Below are positions 38,001 to 41,466 of a stretch of DNA of 64,000 nucleotides, piece by piece. Each line of letters opens with the position of its first letter. Position 1 is the stretch's first letter. The notes beneath the pieces are model-generated. The model was given only the letters and a program-made list of their open reading frames with translations. It did not search any database and was not told where the DNA came from. The translations under genes and the position numbers were made by a program. The stretch is from Nereocystis luetkeana (Eukaryota > Sar > Phaeophyceae > Laminariales > Laminariaceae), in assembly GCA_031213475.1 (NCBI GenBank), contig JARUPZ010000015.1, forward strand, positions 10,444,528 through 10,508,527, in the 5' to 3' direction.

Positions 38001-39219
38001 AACGTGAAAATGATCTAATATTCCCGTCCAGAGTGGTACCAGTTATAACCCTCGAAGGGTGTGTTACTCGGACGTAGTAGGGTAGGAAACAATACGGGGA
38101 TGTACGCCAAGTAAAAGTTGGCTAAAACACTGTTAATAACGCTACCCGCCTACCCGGGTATGGCACGGGATGGTATACCACACCTCCTTACCGTAGTAGT
38201 ACCATTCCGTTATGTGCTGGTTCTGCCGTGATACCGAGATGCATATTTTGTTTCAGCCTGTCTTGTGACCACAGGCAGGATTTCATGGGAATTAGCTATT
38301 AAATAGTATGAGAACATCACGAGCATCATCAACTCTATCCCAGGGTATGTATGACAGGTACTCTGTATTTTCTTTCACCTTGAAATGTTTCATGGCGTCC
38401 ATAAAATCATGATAGACCTCGAGCTTGTCCCTGAACTTGTTCTGAATCTGTCAGCACAAACAACAAAAACAAAAACGACAAACATCGCGGGGACAGTTTA
38501 GACGCACCCGCAAAACGCCGTACTACAGAATAAATAGGTAGGCTGGACGTACTATTTTGAGTACAGAGGGGAGCTCGACTTCGTGCTATGCGCTATGCAG
38601 GCTCTTTTGGTTGTTGTTGTCTTCTTTGGAGGTATGTATGGTTTTGCAAATAGGTGATCAAACTACAGCAGTACACATTTTGTCGGATGGCAACAAATTT
38701 AGGAAAAATAATACGAGCAGTACCATATACAATATACCTTGTACCAGGTACATTATAGTAGGCATTAGTACAGTAGTACATGCATTCGCTGAGTACTACG
38801 AGTATGAATACCAGGTACAACACAGTTAAAATTGACACACGACAAATAATTTCTACTGGTAAGTGGGTTTATGTTAAGATTACGCATGACTGTCTCGTAC
38901 CTATCCGCAAGTAGTAGACAAAAAAAACAACGTGAACTATTTTAACAGCATCTCAATACCACTAACGTCTGCATTCGTGAGCATAACACGAGAGCACAGT
39001 CGTTCTACTATTAGCCATCATACTATTCAGTTGCTCAAAAACAGCATTATACCAACATGTAAATAATACCATGTATTAAGCTGTCGTATCAGCATAAGGT
39101 CTGAGTGTCCTATTGATAACGGCTGACCTGATCGAGATAGACAAGAACGTCTTTCATCTGTAGCCCGTGCATATTGGCTCCTTCCCCAGTGACTAAGCCC
39201 CCCCTTCGCCCACTTCGAT
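4911..39219 (-). CDS. SIN3: SIN3-family transcriptional corepressor, 23 exons assembled (5' and 3' ends open)
   Basis: SIN3 is the nuclear scaffold of histone-deacetylase corepressor complexes. Its paired amphipathic helix (PAH) domains bind repressors and a central region binds the deacetylase. Here 23 minus-strand exons, each bounded by AG/GT (one GC donor), join with matching phase into about 1,170 codons. They carry three PAH domains in order, then the Sin3 core motifs VLNDKWVSIP, CEDERFELDMLIET and EFNKSWSS, then YVLMRLHHVLCERL. Animal SIN3 proteins are roughly 1,200-1,300 residues, but this one has long Gly-rich linkers, so the C-terminal domain is still missing. Introns run from about 0.5 to 6.3 kb and hold nearly all the repeats listed here. 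The family call rests on the order and spacing of motifs known from plant and animal SIN3. Individual splice sites are inferences. Confidence 0.92.
5626..5785 (+). repeat. Tandem duplication, ~75 bp unit, in SIN3 intron 22
   Basis: TCGTAAATTTGTTTCACGGT followed by CCGTGG..GTCTGCAACAAC and GCAGACGAA.AACCTGACG is repeated at 5626 and 5701. Confidence 0.85.
5967..6155 (-). CDS. SIN3: SIN3 exon 22: acidic Ser/Gly linker
   Basis: A 63-codon exon with acceptor CTCCCGAAG|GTT and donor CACCCAG|GTAGCT. It encodes GAEGSESEMDVDGGVDLGPL. Animal SIN3 proteins have an acidic EEEEMDVD tract at the same position, just before the RLHQIL segment. A C-rich tract lies just inside the next intron. Confidence 0.75.
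6735..6846 (+). mobile_element. Poly(C)-ended SINE-like repeat fragment
   Basis: It carries GGTCTACGATCATA, GATCATGCATTGCATGAGTA and two C-runs after GAGTAC, which are the 3' end features of the family seen inverted at 8.6, 22.0, 32.1 and 54.8 kb. Its C-tail lies 36 bp from SIN3 exon 21. Confidence 0.65.
6882..7046 (-). CDS. SIN3: SIN3 exon 21 (linker)
   Basis: A 55-codon exon with acceptor TTCTTCCTCCAG|GTT and donor CTG|GTGAGT. In the phase required by its neighbours it reads VISMEGVMVSTGERVAVDAK then EILL at its end. This is a variable region of SIN3, so there is no domain match. A poly(C)-ended repeat stops 36 bp beyond the donor. Confidence 0.62.
7047..8373. other. SIN3 intron 20
   Basis: It holds a C-run of about 20 with a CT-rich tract at 7221-7270 and two TACCAGGTA palindromes (7850, 8035). 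I see no other feature. Confidence 0.5.
8374..8512 (-). CDS. SIN3: SIN3 exon 20 (candidate)
   Basis: A 139-bp exon with acceptor GCACTACAG|G and donor GCACAG|GTGGAG. It completes the phase-2 Arg codon of exon 19 and reads TLPILRAWMGGLLSWEEKN then LKPPNDPIGRG, leaving phase 0. Reading straight from exon 19 to exon 21 would hit a stop, so an exon of exactly this phase is required. Sequence similarity to SIN3 here is weak. Confidence 0.6.
8582..8990 (-). mobile_element. Poly(C)-ended SINE-like repeat, near full length
   Basis: Minus-strand orientation: the C-tail (G-run at 8582-8602) is followed, reading right, by TGTACTCGAT, CATGGCCGTAGTCGTATGAC, CATAGACCCTCGCATCCCTA, GGGACGGAGCATGTCGGGTT and GAGTCGCATGAAGGGCGAGC. 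The same order occurs at 21958, 32139 and 54825. It contains a TACCAGGTA insertion at 8927 that is lacking in the 22 kb copy. Confidence 0.8.
9250..9440. mobile_element. MITE-2-like copy, degenerate
   Basis: It contains CGGCAACAGGCACTACTCCG and CAACCGGCACTATAGAGGGA, related to the 15.8 kb element and the 34.1 kb copy. Terminal repeats are weak and a CAGC microsatellite interrupts it. Confidence 0.45.
9529..9674 (-). CDS. SIN3: SIN3 exon 19: conserved segment after the corepressor domain
   Basis: It encodes PHFVQPHVTLVYPPAEVRRD then LHQLLTHAVKCSSNFLADKA, matching the SIN3 consensus PHL...Y.D..I..D...L..........DK.K. The donor is CTCCG|GTGAGT (phase 2). The acceptor that keeps phase with exon 18 is GTGAAG|CTG. 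A stronger CAG seven bases upstream would shift the frame, so a missed micro-exon is possible. Confidence 0.85.
9960..10160 (+). repeat. Degenerate pentamer array (ATGTC/TTACG/TATGG types)
   Basis: Successive blocks of related 5-bp units (CATGT/CATAT, TTACG, GCTAT, TATGG) in SIN3 intron 18, as if one pentamer array drifted through several units. Confidence 0.8.
10662..10698 (+). repeat. (CCCA)n microsatellite
   Basis: About nine CCCA units in SIN3 intron 18. Confidence 0.9.
11057..11284 (-). CDS. SIN3: SIN3 exon 18: Gly/acidic/Lys-Gly linker
   Basis: A 76-codon exon with acceptor TTTTTCAG|GTT and donor ATG|GTGAGT. It encodes VYGNGGDGLAGAFSLEGAG, then ETDDFDYGHP, then a (KG)n tract from a (CCCCTT)n hexamer array, then an Ala/Gly-rich end. 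The phase is 0 on both sides. The hexamer array sits in coding sequence, so its length may vary between alleles in steps of two residues. Confidence 0.75.
12041..12075 (-). CDS. SIN3: SIN3 exon 17: 35-bp micro-exon (candidate)
   Basis: It encodes ARSIGKGKGKA between acceptor TTTTTTGCAG|CT and donor GCG|GTGAGT. It accepts phase 1 and leaves phase 0, exactly as its neighbours require. The Lys-Gly repeat resembles the longer Lys-Gly tract in exon 18. Both splice signals are strong. Confidence 0.65.
12365..12800 (+). repeat. Three degenerate tandem copies, period ~168 bp
   Basis: TCTTCCTGGGC.ATNGGTTCC and TGCGTTCT.AAAC recur at about 12370, 12538 and 12710, each followed by a GGCCG..CCTTTTCTGG-like end. 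The last copy reaches to within 30 bp of SIN3 exon 16. Confidence 0.8.
12829..12896 (-). CDS. SIN3: SIN3 exon 16: charged linker
   Basis: A 68-bp exon with acceptor CCTGGCAG|G and donor GAAGCAG|GTGAGG. It encodes RLAMMSKEEEPKAFDGRAVM then EA. It matches the phase-2 end of exon 15 and hands phase 1 to exon 17. The sequence is not conserved, so the call rests on splice signals and phase. Confidence 0.65.
12897..14714. other. SIN3 intron 15
   Basis: No recognised repeat family beyond TACCWGGTA palindromes at 13886, 13892 and 13958 and a GGTATCGTGGTATC block near 13300. A 219-codon plus-strand frame (12810-13469) overlaps exon 16 and is not supported as a gene. Confidence 0.5.
14715..14857 (-). 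CDS. SIN3: SIN3 exon 15: end of the deacetylase-interaction region
   Basis: A 143-bp exon with acceptor TCTGCAG|ACT and donor CAGAG|GTGAGC. It encodes VEFNKSWSSVQRETFHKSLN then TPKALVAQI, matching the SIN3 consensus R.FNKVWRE.NEK.Y.KSLDH ... L..K.L..EI. It ends in phase 2, which exon 16 completes to Arg. Confidence 0.95.
15058..15171. mobile_element. Hairpin element (short inverted-repeat transposon remnant)
   Basis: Left arm GGGGGCGGTAACGTTGTCTG, right arm complement GGGGGCGATAACCGTTTCTG. Pairing extends inward through GAGTTAATGAGCTC/GAGCTAATGAAC. About 114 bp in SIN3 intron 14. Confidence 0.75.
15836..16040. mobile_element. MITE-2 copy with CAG...CTG ends
   Basis: Left end CAGTAGTAGTGGTCCCTCCG, right end complementary AAGGGACCACTACTG followed by TA; about 205 bp. 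Internal CGGCACTATAGCGGCAACCG is shared with 34120-34195 and in part with 9300-9440. Confidence 0.7.
16444..16620 (-). CDS. SIN3: SIN3 exon 14: deacetylase-interaction region
   Basis: A 59-codon exon with acceptor GCGTCAG|TCT and donor GCG|GTGAGC. It contains IHLRTISRIYDRHGPEML then IPVILSRLRLKDMKWR, corresponding to the SIN3 consensus IHRKALQRIYGD...D.L..NP..A.PVVLKRLK.K.EEWR. The phase is 0 on both sides. Confidence 0.95.
16990..17102 (+). repeat. Tandem duplication of a 51-bp unit
   Basis: ATCGTCGTCCGTCGGTTCCC and ACAGTATATGGTGGTGTTTG appear twice in perfect register. A GTGCCGCTGA dimer precedes them. Confidence 0.92.
17295..17399 (-). CDS. SIN3: SIN3 exon 13: deacetylase-interaction region
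   Basis: A 35-codon exon with acceptor TCTGCAG|TGC and donor GAC|GTGAGT. It encodes CEDERFELDMLIETGGSTIR, almost identical to the most conserved SIN3 block (CEDERFELD..LE.N..TIR.LE). This exon alone is enough to name the family. Confidence 0.97.
18486..18614 (-). CDS. SIN3: SIN3 exon 12: deacetylase-interaction region
   Basis: A 43-codon exon with acceptor GTCACCAG|CGC and donor AAG|GTCTGC. It encodes RTNLDQSVLNDKWVSIPMGS then KTRHEELLFK, matching the SIN3 core (consensus RT.LCKEVLNDTWVSFP.WSE ... YEE..YRCEDERFE). The phase is 0 on both sides. A GGTAACGTCAAC-type minisatellite sits just upstream. Confidence 0.95.
18650..18800 (+). repeat. Minisatellite of GGTAACGTCAAC-type units
   Basis: Units of about 18 bp (AACGGTAGTGACACCAATAA variants) just upstream of SIN3 exon 12. 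Confidence 0.8.
19021..19128 (-). CDS. SIN3: SIN3 exon 11: start of the deacetylase-interaction region
   Basis: A 36-codon exon with acceptor GGAGCAG|ATG and donor GAG|GTATAC. It contains LNFTKSEKAGTSYRLLPK, corresponding to the conserved SIN3 stretch (consensus IDYASCKR.G.SYR.LPK) that opens the Sin3 corepressor domain. Its polypyrimidine tract is fed by a repeat whose poly(C) end lies about 47 bp upstream of the acceptor. Confidence 0.93.
19175..19250 (-). mobile_element. Poly(C)-ended repeat, 3' fragment
   Basis: A G-run, then ACTCGATAGGAGAGATGTAC and CATGGCCGTAGTCGTATGGC. In SIN3 sense this places a C-run in the polypyrimidine tract of exon 11. Confidence 0.7.
19660..19880 (+). mobile_element. 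Poly(C)-ended repeat, two degenerate tails
   Basis: It contains GTCATACGACTATGGTCATG, CACTACGGCCATGCAAGAGA and three C-rich runs, ending with AAAGGGATGCGTG..CACTGAC and ACGAATACGCCCC as in the LINE tails at 24.8 and 48.3 kb. This links the SINE-like family to those LINE tails. Confidence 0.55.
20204..20239 (-). CDS. SIN3: SIN3 exon 10: 36-bp micro-exon (candidate)
   Basis: It encodes SLIGDAIEVATQ between acceptor GCGCCAG|TCC and donor CAG|GTAACG. A branch-point-like CTAAC lies about 40 bases upstream of the acceptor. The frame stays open further upstream (VVDGLHAMLRQ), but no AG is present there, so the short form is preferred. Phase 0 on both sides fits exons 9 and 11, so the protein would also read through without it. 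Confidence 0.5.
20340..20500 (+). repeat. Purine-rich GGGA/GGGAT tract
   Basis: Runs of GAGGGAGGGAGG and GGGATGGGAT in SIN3 intron 9; strongly strand-asymmetric. Confidence 0.85.
20820..21170 (+). repeat. Cluster of AGCTCA(T/C) motifs
   Basis: About a dozen short TAGCTCATG/CAGCTCAC motifs at irregular 15-40 bp spacing. Isolated relatives occur at 3280 and 37500. Confidence 0.6.
21440..21880 (-). mobile_element. SINE copy with tRNA-like head (family S)
   Basis: The head at 21880-21780 (minus) has GCCGGCGTCCCCGGTGGCTT and the B-box GGGTTCGAGTCTC. The body shares GATCGACGAG, GAAGGCACGTAC and GTGACCACGG with the 3.7 kb copy, at lower identity. It lies in SIN3 intron 9. Confidence 0.7.
21958..22330 (-). 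mobile_element. Poly(C)-ended SINE-like repeat, near full length
   Basis: Same block order as the 8.6 kb copy, beginning at an 18-base G-run (21957-21974) and ending around GTGATACGATCACC. No TACCWGGTA is present at the site equivalent to 8927. Confidence 0.8.
22636..22735 (-). mobile_element. Poly(C)-ended repeat, 3' fragment
   Basis: A G-run is followed by TGTACTCGATACGAGATATG and CATGGCCGTAGTCGTATGAC; only the first 75 bases of the family remain. It lies between two further G-runs in SIN3 intron 9, just downstream of the exon 9 donor. Confidence 0.7.
22751..22873 (-). CDS. SIN3: SIN3 exon 9: PAH3 second half
   Basis: A 41-codon exon with acceptor AGCGCAG|GTG and donor GAT|GTGAGT. It encodes NDVLDRDEMLTVVSDLLTKK then HPDLFAEFKRIIEGD, matching PAH3 (consensus E.ISR.EL..LV.PFLGK.PEL..WFK.FLG). 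The phase is 0 on both sides. Poly(G) tracts and a fragment of the poly(C)-ended repeat lie just beyond the donor. Confidence 0.94.
23290..23345 (+). repeat. (TACTG)n/(TACTA)n microsatellite
   Basis: TACTGTACTGTACTGTACTA in SIN3 intron 8. Confidence 0.85.
23934..24014 (-). CDS. SIN3: SIN3 exon 8: PAH3 first half, followed by a GC donor
   Basis: A 27-codon exon with acceptor TTGCCAG|ACA. It encodes KKLMSSIKEALMSPGREHWD then SFIK, aligning with PAH3 (consensus FFD.V...L......Y..FL.CL). The only junction that gives the expected spacing to exon 9 uses AAG|GCGGGC, a GC-AG intron. Using the next Ala codon or a downstream GT would insert residues that PAH3 does not have. Confidence 0.85.
24100..24200 (+). 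repeat. CAG/CAGAAG trinucleotide-rich tract
   Basis: GCACCAGCAGAAGCAGCAGA and similar units lie directly upstream of SIN3 exon 8. They encode Gln/Ala/Glu in open plus-strand frames that I do not regard as genes. Confidence 0.8.
24530..24852 (+). mobile_element. LINE (non-LTR retrotransposon) 3' tail ending in poly(C), copy A
   Basis: A frame reads SSEKTIAILADRWWPHAAKQ, the kind of C-terminal tail that follows the reverse transcriptase and zinc knuckle of many LINEs. Copy B at 47.9 kb has the matching sequence. The element ends AATGAGTACG followed by a run of C, 17 bp from the donor of SIN3 exon 7. It is 5'-truncated, as usual for LINEs. Confidence 0.7.
24870..25242 (-). CDS. SIN3: SIN3 exon 7: Gly-rich linker between PAH2 and PAH3
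   Basis: A 373-bp exon with acceptor CACCCCAG|G and donor CTACAG|GTAAAC. It begins ESEMRKAKVPEKAAQQQQHP, passes through long poly-Gly runs, and ends RNKKGAAEGDPERVLLQ. The phase agrees with both neighbours. A (GGTAT)n microsatellite starts immediately upstream of the acceptor, and a LINE tail ending in poly(C) stops 17 bp past the donor. No domain is recognisable, and low complexity makes the boundaries less certain than those of the PAH exons. Confidence 0.82.
25250..25401 (+). repeat. (GGTAT)n pentanucleotide array
   Basis: About 25 GGTAT units with a few variants, starting 8 bp from the acceptor of SIN3 exon 7. Confidence 0.95.
26395..26575 (+). repeat. Degenerate AACCAAAA(T/C)GGCC minisatellite
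   Basis: Units such as GGCCAACCAAAACGACTAAC repeat with drift in SIN3 intron 6. Confidence 0.85.
26727..26856 (-). CDS. SIN3: SIN3 exon 6: PAH2 second half
   Basis: A 130-bp exon with acceptor CGCGTAG|CT and donor CCTG|GTAATG. It supplies the two bases needed by the phase-1 end of exon 5 and encodes IEDVLQQASSLLSDHPDLL followed by REFTLFLSD, the closing PAH2 helices (consensus EVY..V..LF..HPDLL.EF..FLPD). It ends in phase 2 inside a Trp codon that exon 7 completes. Confidence 0.95.
27005..27110. mobile_element. MITE-1 copy 1
   Basis: Terminal inverted repeats ATACGGGGGACCATAGTTAA and its complement; about 106 bp, flanked by TA. Tc1/mariner elements duplicate TA, so this is probably a non-autonomous relative. 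Confidence 0.85.
28385..28410 (+). repeat. (CAGT)n microsatellite
   Basis: Five to six CAGT units in SIN3 intron 5. Confidence 0.85.
28770..28900 (+). repeat. Dispersed repeat family W, copy 1
   Basis: It shares ATGAGCT.GAT, CTATCTATCTGCCCT.AAATA and TATCTAGAT with 37800-37925 and, more weakly, with 39893-40010. Confidence 0.6.
29290..29335 (+). repeat. (GAGCATGA)n array
   Basis: Five units of GAGCATGA/GAACATGA. Confidence 0.88.
29949..30060 (-). CDS. SIN3: SIN3 exon 5: PAH2 first half
   Basis: It encodes DPAITFIATIQKRF followed by YNHLLELLHAYQQGER, the PAH2 signature (consensus DHAI.YV.KIK.RF...Y..FLEILH.Y). PAH2 is the domain that binds Mad-type repressors in known SIN3 proteins. The acceptor is GTGGAG|CTT and the donor is CGAG|GTGAGA, leaving phase 1. 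The acceptor tract is short, so the left end of PAH2 may be slightly different. Confidence 0.92.
30462..31103 (-). CDS. SIN3: SIN3 exon 4: low-complexity Gly/Ser/Asn linker between PAH1 and PAH2
   Basis: A 642-bp exon of exactly 214 codons with acceptor TTTCCAG|GAA and donor GCCG|GTAAGA. It starts EMNREHERQMAIQRGEIPQ and then becomes Gly-, Ser-, Asn- and Ala-rich, with several runs of glycine. SIN3 proteins have a variable, often low-complexity linker here, so no function is claimed. Both phases are 0 and agree with exons 3 and 5. Its CCN/GGN composition opens long spurious frames on both strands. Confidence 0.85.
31938..32066 (-). CDS. SIN3: SIN3 exon 3: PAH1 second half
   Basis: A 43-codon exon with acceptor TATCTTCAG|GCG and donor GAG|GTCAGG. 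It encodes GVIQRVANLFHGHTQLMLGF followed by NAFLP, the PAH1 C-terminal helices (consensus GVI.RV..LF.GH..L..GFN.FLP). It lies 6.3 kb from exon 2. A poly(C)-ended repeat stands about 73 bp upstream of its acceptor. Confidence 0.95.
32139..32515 (-). mobile_element. Poly(C)-ended SINE-like repeat, near full length
   Basis: Same block order as the 8.6 kb copy. Its poly(C) end is about 73 bp from the acceptor of SIN3 exon 3. At the site equivalent to 8927 it has TACCGGTA instead of TACCAGGTA. Confidence 0.78.
32580..32650 (-). mobile_element. Poly(C)-ended repeat, 3' fragment
   Basis: A G-run of about 17 is followed by TGTACTGAATTTTGCATGGC and CGTAGTGGTATGA. It is directly adjacent to the copy at 32139-32515. 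Confidence 0.65.
32700..32815. mobile_element. MITE-1 copy 2
   Basis: Ends ATTACGGGGGACCATAG and TGGTCCCCCGCAAT flanked by TA. The middle contains TACCTGGTACC where copies 1 and 4 have only a few bases between ATATA and the T-run. Confidence 0.82.
33598..33720 (+). mobile_element. tRNA-derived SINE-like element with intact A and B boxes
   Basis: The element has an A-box TGGCTCAGCAGG (exact match to TRGCNNAGYNGG) and, 53 bases downstream, a B-box GGTTCGAATCTC. The T-arm stem pairs only partly, so this is not a functional tRNA. The leader CCCTGGGCTGG..AATYGATCGATATTT recurs at 33862, marking it as a repeat. Confidence 0.7.
33862..33925 (+). mobile_element. Truncated second copy of the 33.6 kb SINE-like element
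   Basis: It matches the leader and A-box region of the 33598 copy (ACCCTGGGCTGG, GATCGATATTT, CTCAGCGGGTAACACCTT) and then diverges before the B-box. Confidence 0.65.
33951..34060. mobile_element. MITE-1 copy 3 (inverted relative to copies 1, 4 and 5)
   Basis: Ends GGGGGACCATAGTTAACAGG and complement. The internal order is reversed relative to copy 1 (ACACATAAAAACTATATG precedes the run to AACAATATCTGG). Confidence 0.82.
34105..34215. mobile_element. MITE-2-like partial copy
   Basis: CAGCAGTAGTATTGGTCCCT, then TATAGTGCTATTAATAGTAT, then TTTAGCGGCAACCCGCACTA parallel the left half of the 15.8 kb element. Confidence 0.55.
35262..35880 (-). mobile_element. Core of the foldback element (family F core)
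   Basis: On the minus strand it matches 62900-63530: shared phrases include ACCCTAGGGTGGGTC, AATCTCGCCGCTTCGAA, CATTCGAGACGGATG and AGGCGGCGCAATTTGT. No coding domain is recognised. Confidence 0.8.
36290..36660 (-). mobile_element. tRNA-like SINE nested in the right arm of the foldback element
   Basis: The minus strand carries A-box-like TAGCCCAACGG and B-box GAGTTCGAATCTC (36600-36510). The flanking phrase CCTACCCAATNTAAGCCTCA occurs twice (about 36345 and 36620). The block interrupts sequence that has no counterpart in the opposite arm, so it inserted after the arm formed. Confidence 0.6.
37800..37925 (+). repeat. Dispersed repeat family W, copy 2
   Basis: ATGAGCTAGATCATACTGCT, then GCCCTGAAATATCTAGATCA, then a GGGAATCGAT-type end. 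Confidence 0.6.
38379..38447 (-). CDS. SIN3: SIN3 exon 2: PAH1 middle
   Basis: A 69-bp exon (23 codons) with acceptor CTGACAG|ATT and donor AAG|GTGAAAG. It encodes KFRDKLEVYHDFMDAMKHFK, matching the PAH1 core of SIN3 (F....VY..FL..MK.FK). Phase 0 on both sides joins it to the YLDQ end of exon 1. Confidence 0.93.
39128..39219 (-). CDS. SIN3: SIN3 exon 1 of this set: start of PAH1
   Basis: This exon encodes LQMKDVLVYLDQ, the first helix of PAH1 (SIN3 consensus: L..DAL.YL..V), preceded by a Gly-rich stretch GGLVTGEGAN like that before PAH1 in plant SIN3-like proteins. The donor is CAG|GTCAGC. The right edge is set at the acceptor TGTACAG|AT, which leaves the frame open. Translation could instead begin at the ATG at 39172 or 39157, so whether this is the first coding exon is unclear. 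Confidence 0.75.
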
Positions 39220-39299
39220 CTGTACACCACGCAAGCAAGGTCAGCAAACCAGACAACGACAAGAGCAAAAAGGGTGCAAGAGTATTCTCGTAAAGGCAA

Positions 39300-39780
39300 C
39301 GGCAAGGGCAAGGGCAAGGGATAAGCAGAAGGATGCGGATAAAAATGAATATAATGATAATGATAAGGATAAGGATAAGGATAAGGATAAGGATAAGGAT
39401 AAGGATAAGGATAAGGATAAGGATAAGGATAAGGATAAGGATAAGGATAAGGATAAGGTTAAAGATACGGATAAGGATTTATATCGGAACGGCATCTACG
39501 CTATATTGTCGAAGGGCAAGCATAGTAATAATAAGGATAAGGATAAGGATAAGGATATCGATGAGGATAAGGATAATAATAGGGATAAGGATAAGGATAG
39601 AGAGAAATATCATTAGAAGGAGAAGGACAAGGACAAGAGTAAGGGTAAGGATACCCACGAAAGGGCACGGAAGCATGTACGGAAAATGGCAAGGGTAAGG
39701 ATAAGGATAAGGACGAGGACAACATGATAAGGACAAGGACAAGGTAAGGGCAAGGAACAGGATGGGGATAAATATAAGGA
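39300..39780 (+). repeat. (AAGGAT)n hexanucleotide array with degenerate flanks
   Basis: A nearly pure (AAGGAT)n block at 39361-39457, then degenerate AAGGATAAGGAC units to 39780, just upstream of the first assigned SIN3 exon. It gives long Arg-Ile and Ser-Leu frames that are not genes. Confidence 0.95.
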
Positions 39781-39892
39781 TAAGGTATGGGTGATAATTT
39801 GATACTATGACATTGGAAACATGGATATAGTGGCTAAAAATTGTGGTTCATAAAATGATAAGGACGAGCACTGGGGCAAGAGAAACCGATAA

Positions 39893-40010
39893 CATGATGA
39901 TGAGCTAGATCATGCAAATCAGGAATACGAGTACATCTCCCCTGAAATATGTATTGTTATTAATACAGTAGTTGACATCATGCGGGCTGGTGAGGATCGA
40001 TAATCTGTCT
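39893..40010 (+). repeat. Dispersed repeat family W, copy 3
   Basis: ATGAGCTAGATCATGCAAAT, CCCTGAAATATGTATT and a GAGGATCGATAATCTGTC-type end match copies 1 and 2. Confidence 0.55.
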
Positions 40011-40099
40011 TGTTTGTGTGTACCGCGTGTGTGTACTTTTACTATTAAATACTACTGTTGTACGTACCGATTGTGTATAAAACCTACCAGCCAGTGGCA

Positions 40100-40505
40100 C
40101 GCTGCAGGGATATGATTAATGTTCCGGTGTCTGCTGCGCGCAGCAAAAAAAAGCGATAGAAGCGAGAATACAGGCCCGAAAACCAAGTAACAAAGTGCGT
40201 TTAAACGCCTCCCGAAACTCGAAAAGGCGCGTATCGGGATCATAACCTAAACTTATTTGGTTCTACTCTGGACAAAAACCCTAACCGGTACCAGGTGCCA
40301 GGTACCAGGTATTTATTTTAAAAAAAATCGCTAGCGGCAAACAAAAAAGCCAGCAACATTTTTTGGGCCTGCGGCCCACAAAGTTGCGCGGCCAAAAAAG
40401 CGTGTTGCGGCGCTCGCGACCAGAGTCCTTCAGCGGCTGTTGCGGAAAACGACCATTTTGAACAAAATGTTGCGCCAGCGCAACAGCGCAACAGCTAGTT
40501 CTATT
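40100..40505 (+). repeat. Dispersed repeat family R, copy 2
   Basis: Same elements as copy 1. It is longer because about 120 bases, including three overlapping CCAGGTA motifs, separate the middle block from the terminal GCGCAACAGCGCAACAGCTA. Confidence 0.75.
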
Positions 40506-41157
40506 CCAACTACGCTTCACATTAAACCGTTCTTTCTACCCGTCGACATCCGACACAACCAGTGTCCGTGCATTCCTTCAAGCCTAGAGAGGTAAGCAAC
40601 TTATCCACACATACTCGTAGGTCACAAAAGCACTCCACAGAGAGGTACTATTGAACACAATCAATTTGTTACGTGTACAGGCTGCTGCTGCTATTGCTAT
40701 TATTGCTGCTGTGCTGTGTATCAGAGGTATACGAAACATACTTGGTGTGCTGGGTAGTAGTAAAATAATAGGTGTATTTGTATTATGTACCAGGGTATTT
40801 TGTTTAGACTTCATTCTGCCGTTACGATATACGATTGTTTCGTATCCTGGTATAATACTGGTACCTGAAATGTACCAAGTATAACTATCCACGTTCGTTT
40901 TTCGTTCCCATTTGTGTCTCCGACAAAATTTCACCCGTCGAAACCGGTACGTATCATCATACCATATTTTCACCTACCTGCGCGTGGTACCGCCGTGGTA
41001 CGCGGACACTACTGTACCGGTACGAGTTAGTATATATACATACTCGTAGTGTATCCATTTGATCTACGAGCACGAGCACCAGTATCGATCGCGCGTTGCG
41101 TGTGCTACAACTTGCGGGTTTGTCTACGATAATAATACTGACACACAGCAGCAGGTG

Positions 41158-41237
41158 TAGTAGTAGTAGTAGTAGTAGTAGCAGTATTTAATAGTAGTAG
41201 TAGTAGTAGTAGTAGTACTTAATAGTAGTAGTATTAA

Positions 41238-41269
<32 letters not shown>

Positions 41270-41323
41270 TTTAATAGTAGTAGTAGTAGTAGTAGTAGTA
41301 TTAAATAGTAGGAGTAGTAGTAG

Positions 41324-41368
<45 letters not shown>

Positions 41369-41398
41369 GAGTAGTAGTAGGAGTAGGAGTAGTAGTAG

Positions 41399-41431
<33 letters not shown>

Positions 41432-41466
41432 GAGTAGTAGTAGGAGTAGTAGTAGGAGTAGTAGTA
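41158..41466 (+). repeat. (AGT)n trinucleotide array
   Basis: About 300 bp of AGT with AGG and TTAATAGT interruptions, followed by (GA)n at 41480. Confidence 0.95.

Larger units (their letters stand above)
32067..38378. other. SIN3 intron 2, 6.3 kb, transposon-rich
   Basis: In order from left: poly(C) repeats, MITE-1 copy 2, tRNA-like SINEs, MITE-1 copy 3, a MITE-2 fragment, the foldback element with a nested SINE, and family W copy 2. No coding segment is apparent. Confidence 0.7.
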
